A DNA stretch of 7,295 bases from Clostridia bacterium (GTDB lineage: Bacteria; Bacillota; Clostridia; Christensenellales; CALWSW01): positions 1 to 7,295 of the forward strand of contig JAHZEH010000096.1 in the NCBI GenBank assembly GCA_019421925.1, given 5' to 3'. The position numbers and the translations under genes are program-made. The notes under the pieces were generated by a model, which ran no database searches, was not told the DNA's origin, and was given only the letters and a program-made list of their open reading frames with translations. Shown here piece by piece: positions 6,646 through 7,295 of the stretch; the stretch's first letter is position 1; every line of letters begins with the position of its first letter.

Positions 6646-7295
6646 CTAATTCCAAAACCTTTCATCCACACTTCGGTATTGCAGGGCCTCCGCCACAGCG
6701 TCCTCGCCAATCATGGCCCTGCCCTCCATGTCCGCGATGGTCCGCGCCAGGCGGAGGGTCCGGGCATTCGCGCGGCCGGAAAATCCCCTTTGGCCAAACT
6801 CATACTCGTAGAGCCTGCTGGCCTCCTCGTCCAGGATGCAGTACCGCTCAATCTCCCGCTGCCCCATCTGCGCGTTGCAGAAGATCCCGCTGCCCATAAA
6901 CCGCTCCCGTTGAATCATGCGGCAGGCGTTGACTCTCAGGCGCACAGCCTCGGAGGACTCGCCCGCCTCCCGGTCCCCGTGGAGGTCCTGATACGTGACC
7001 TCCTCCATCTGGATAAAGATGTCCATACGGTCGAGCAGAGGGCCGCTCAGCCTGCGCCGGTAGTTCAAAATGCGGGACTCCGTACAGTTGCATACGCGGC
7101 TCTGAGAGCCATAGTTGCCGCAGGGGCAGGGGTTCATTGCGCCGACCAGCATAAAGCGGGCCGGATAGGTGGCCGTCGCGTTCACCCGGGCGATGGTGAT
7201 GACGCCGTCCTCCAGAGGCTGGCGCAGCGCCTCCAGAGCCTCCCGCTGGAACTCGGGCAGCTCGTCGAGGAAGAGCACCCCCAGATGGGCCATGC
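6646..7295 (-). CDS. comM: YifB/ComM-family Mg-chelatase-like AAA+ ATPase, C-terminal part (5' end outside window)
   Basis: This is the C-terminal part (about 215 residues) of a Mg-chelatase-like AAA+ protein of the YifB/ComM family; the reading frame stays open to the right edge. Near the visible N-end is the Walker B segment GVLFLDELPEF. Next come NPCPCGNYG and a CNC pair, the four-cysteine cluster typical of this family, then RLSGPLLDRMDI with the arginine-finger region. The C-terminal Mg-chelatase domain is marked by NARTLRLARTIADMEG and EALQYR, and the protein ends FWN before a TAG stop. The Walker A part and the Lon-like N-terminal domain must lie beyond the edge. Vibrio ComM is known as a hexameric helicase that aids branch migration during natural transformation; in Firmicutes the role is less established. 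Its stop is 3 nt before dprA, so the two are probably co-translated. The ATG at 7291-7293 is an internal Met, not the start. Confidence 0.93.
   Translation of the reverse strand, partial: MAHLGVLFLDELPEFQREALEALRQPLEDGVITIARVNATATYPARFMLVGAMNPCPCGNYGSQSRVCNCTESRILNYRRRLSGPLLDRMDIFIQMEEVTYQDLHGDREAGESSEAVRLRVNACRMIQRERFMGSGIFCNAQMGQREIERYCILDEEASRLYEYEFGQRGFSGRANARTLRLARTIADMEGRAMIGEDAVAEALQYRSVDERFWN

Noticed and set aside
7291..7293. ATG as a start codon of the comM-like gene
   Set aside because: The frame is open beyond the edge and the Walker B strand begins immediately after it, so the Met is internal and the gene is truncated by the window.

Overview
The window is a compact, GC-rich stretch of bacterial chromosome in which every supported gene lies on the minus strand. 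Read in transcription order (right to left) it holds the 3' part of a YifB/ComM-type Mg-chelatase-like AAA+ ATPase gene, dprA, topA, trmFO, hslV (clpQ) and hslU (clpY). This order, the folate-type TrmFO, the GGAGG-type ribosome sites and the three-zinc-ribbon TopA all point to a Firmicute. The high GC and the absence of xerC/codV between trmFO and hslV suggest a clostridial lineage, perhaps Oscillospiraceae-like; that placement is inference from gene order and composition, not from a search.

Layout. 6646-7295: comM/yifB, cut by the right edge. 5530-6642: dprA, 3 nt after comM. 3405-5510: topA, 19 nt after dprA. 2102-3412: trmFO, whose start overlaps the topA stop by 8 nt. 2007-2101: a 95-nt gap with a perfect 13-bp inverted repeat just upstream of the hslV ribosome site. 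1443-2006: hslV. 82-1470: hslU, overlapping hslV by 28 nt. 1-81: spacer toward an unseen gene on the left (codY in the Bacillus subtilis order). There is no terminator-like hairpin with a T-run anywhere, so readthrough along the whole block is likely.

Functionally this is a housekeeping block: two genes linked to DNA uptake and recombination (ComM-like helicase, DprA), DNA supercoil relaxation (TopA), tRNA T-loop methylation (TrmFO), and a proteasome-like two-part ATP-dependent protease (HslVU). All complete genes look intact, with their catalytic residues present. I see no previously undescribed system.

The less obvious content is regulatory. Two near-consensus sigma-A promoters are embedded in the 3' coding ends of upstream genes: TTGACA-N17-AATAAT in the end of dprA facing topA, and TTGACT-N17-TATAAT across the hslU stop facing left. 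Both -35 boxes are written in Leu-Thr-Lys codons. With the inverted repeat before hslV, they suggest the apparent single operon is split into separately tunable units.
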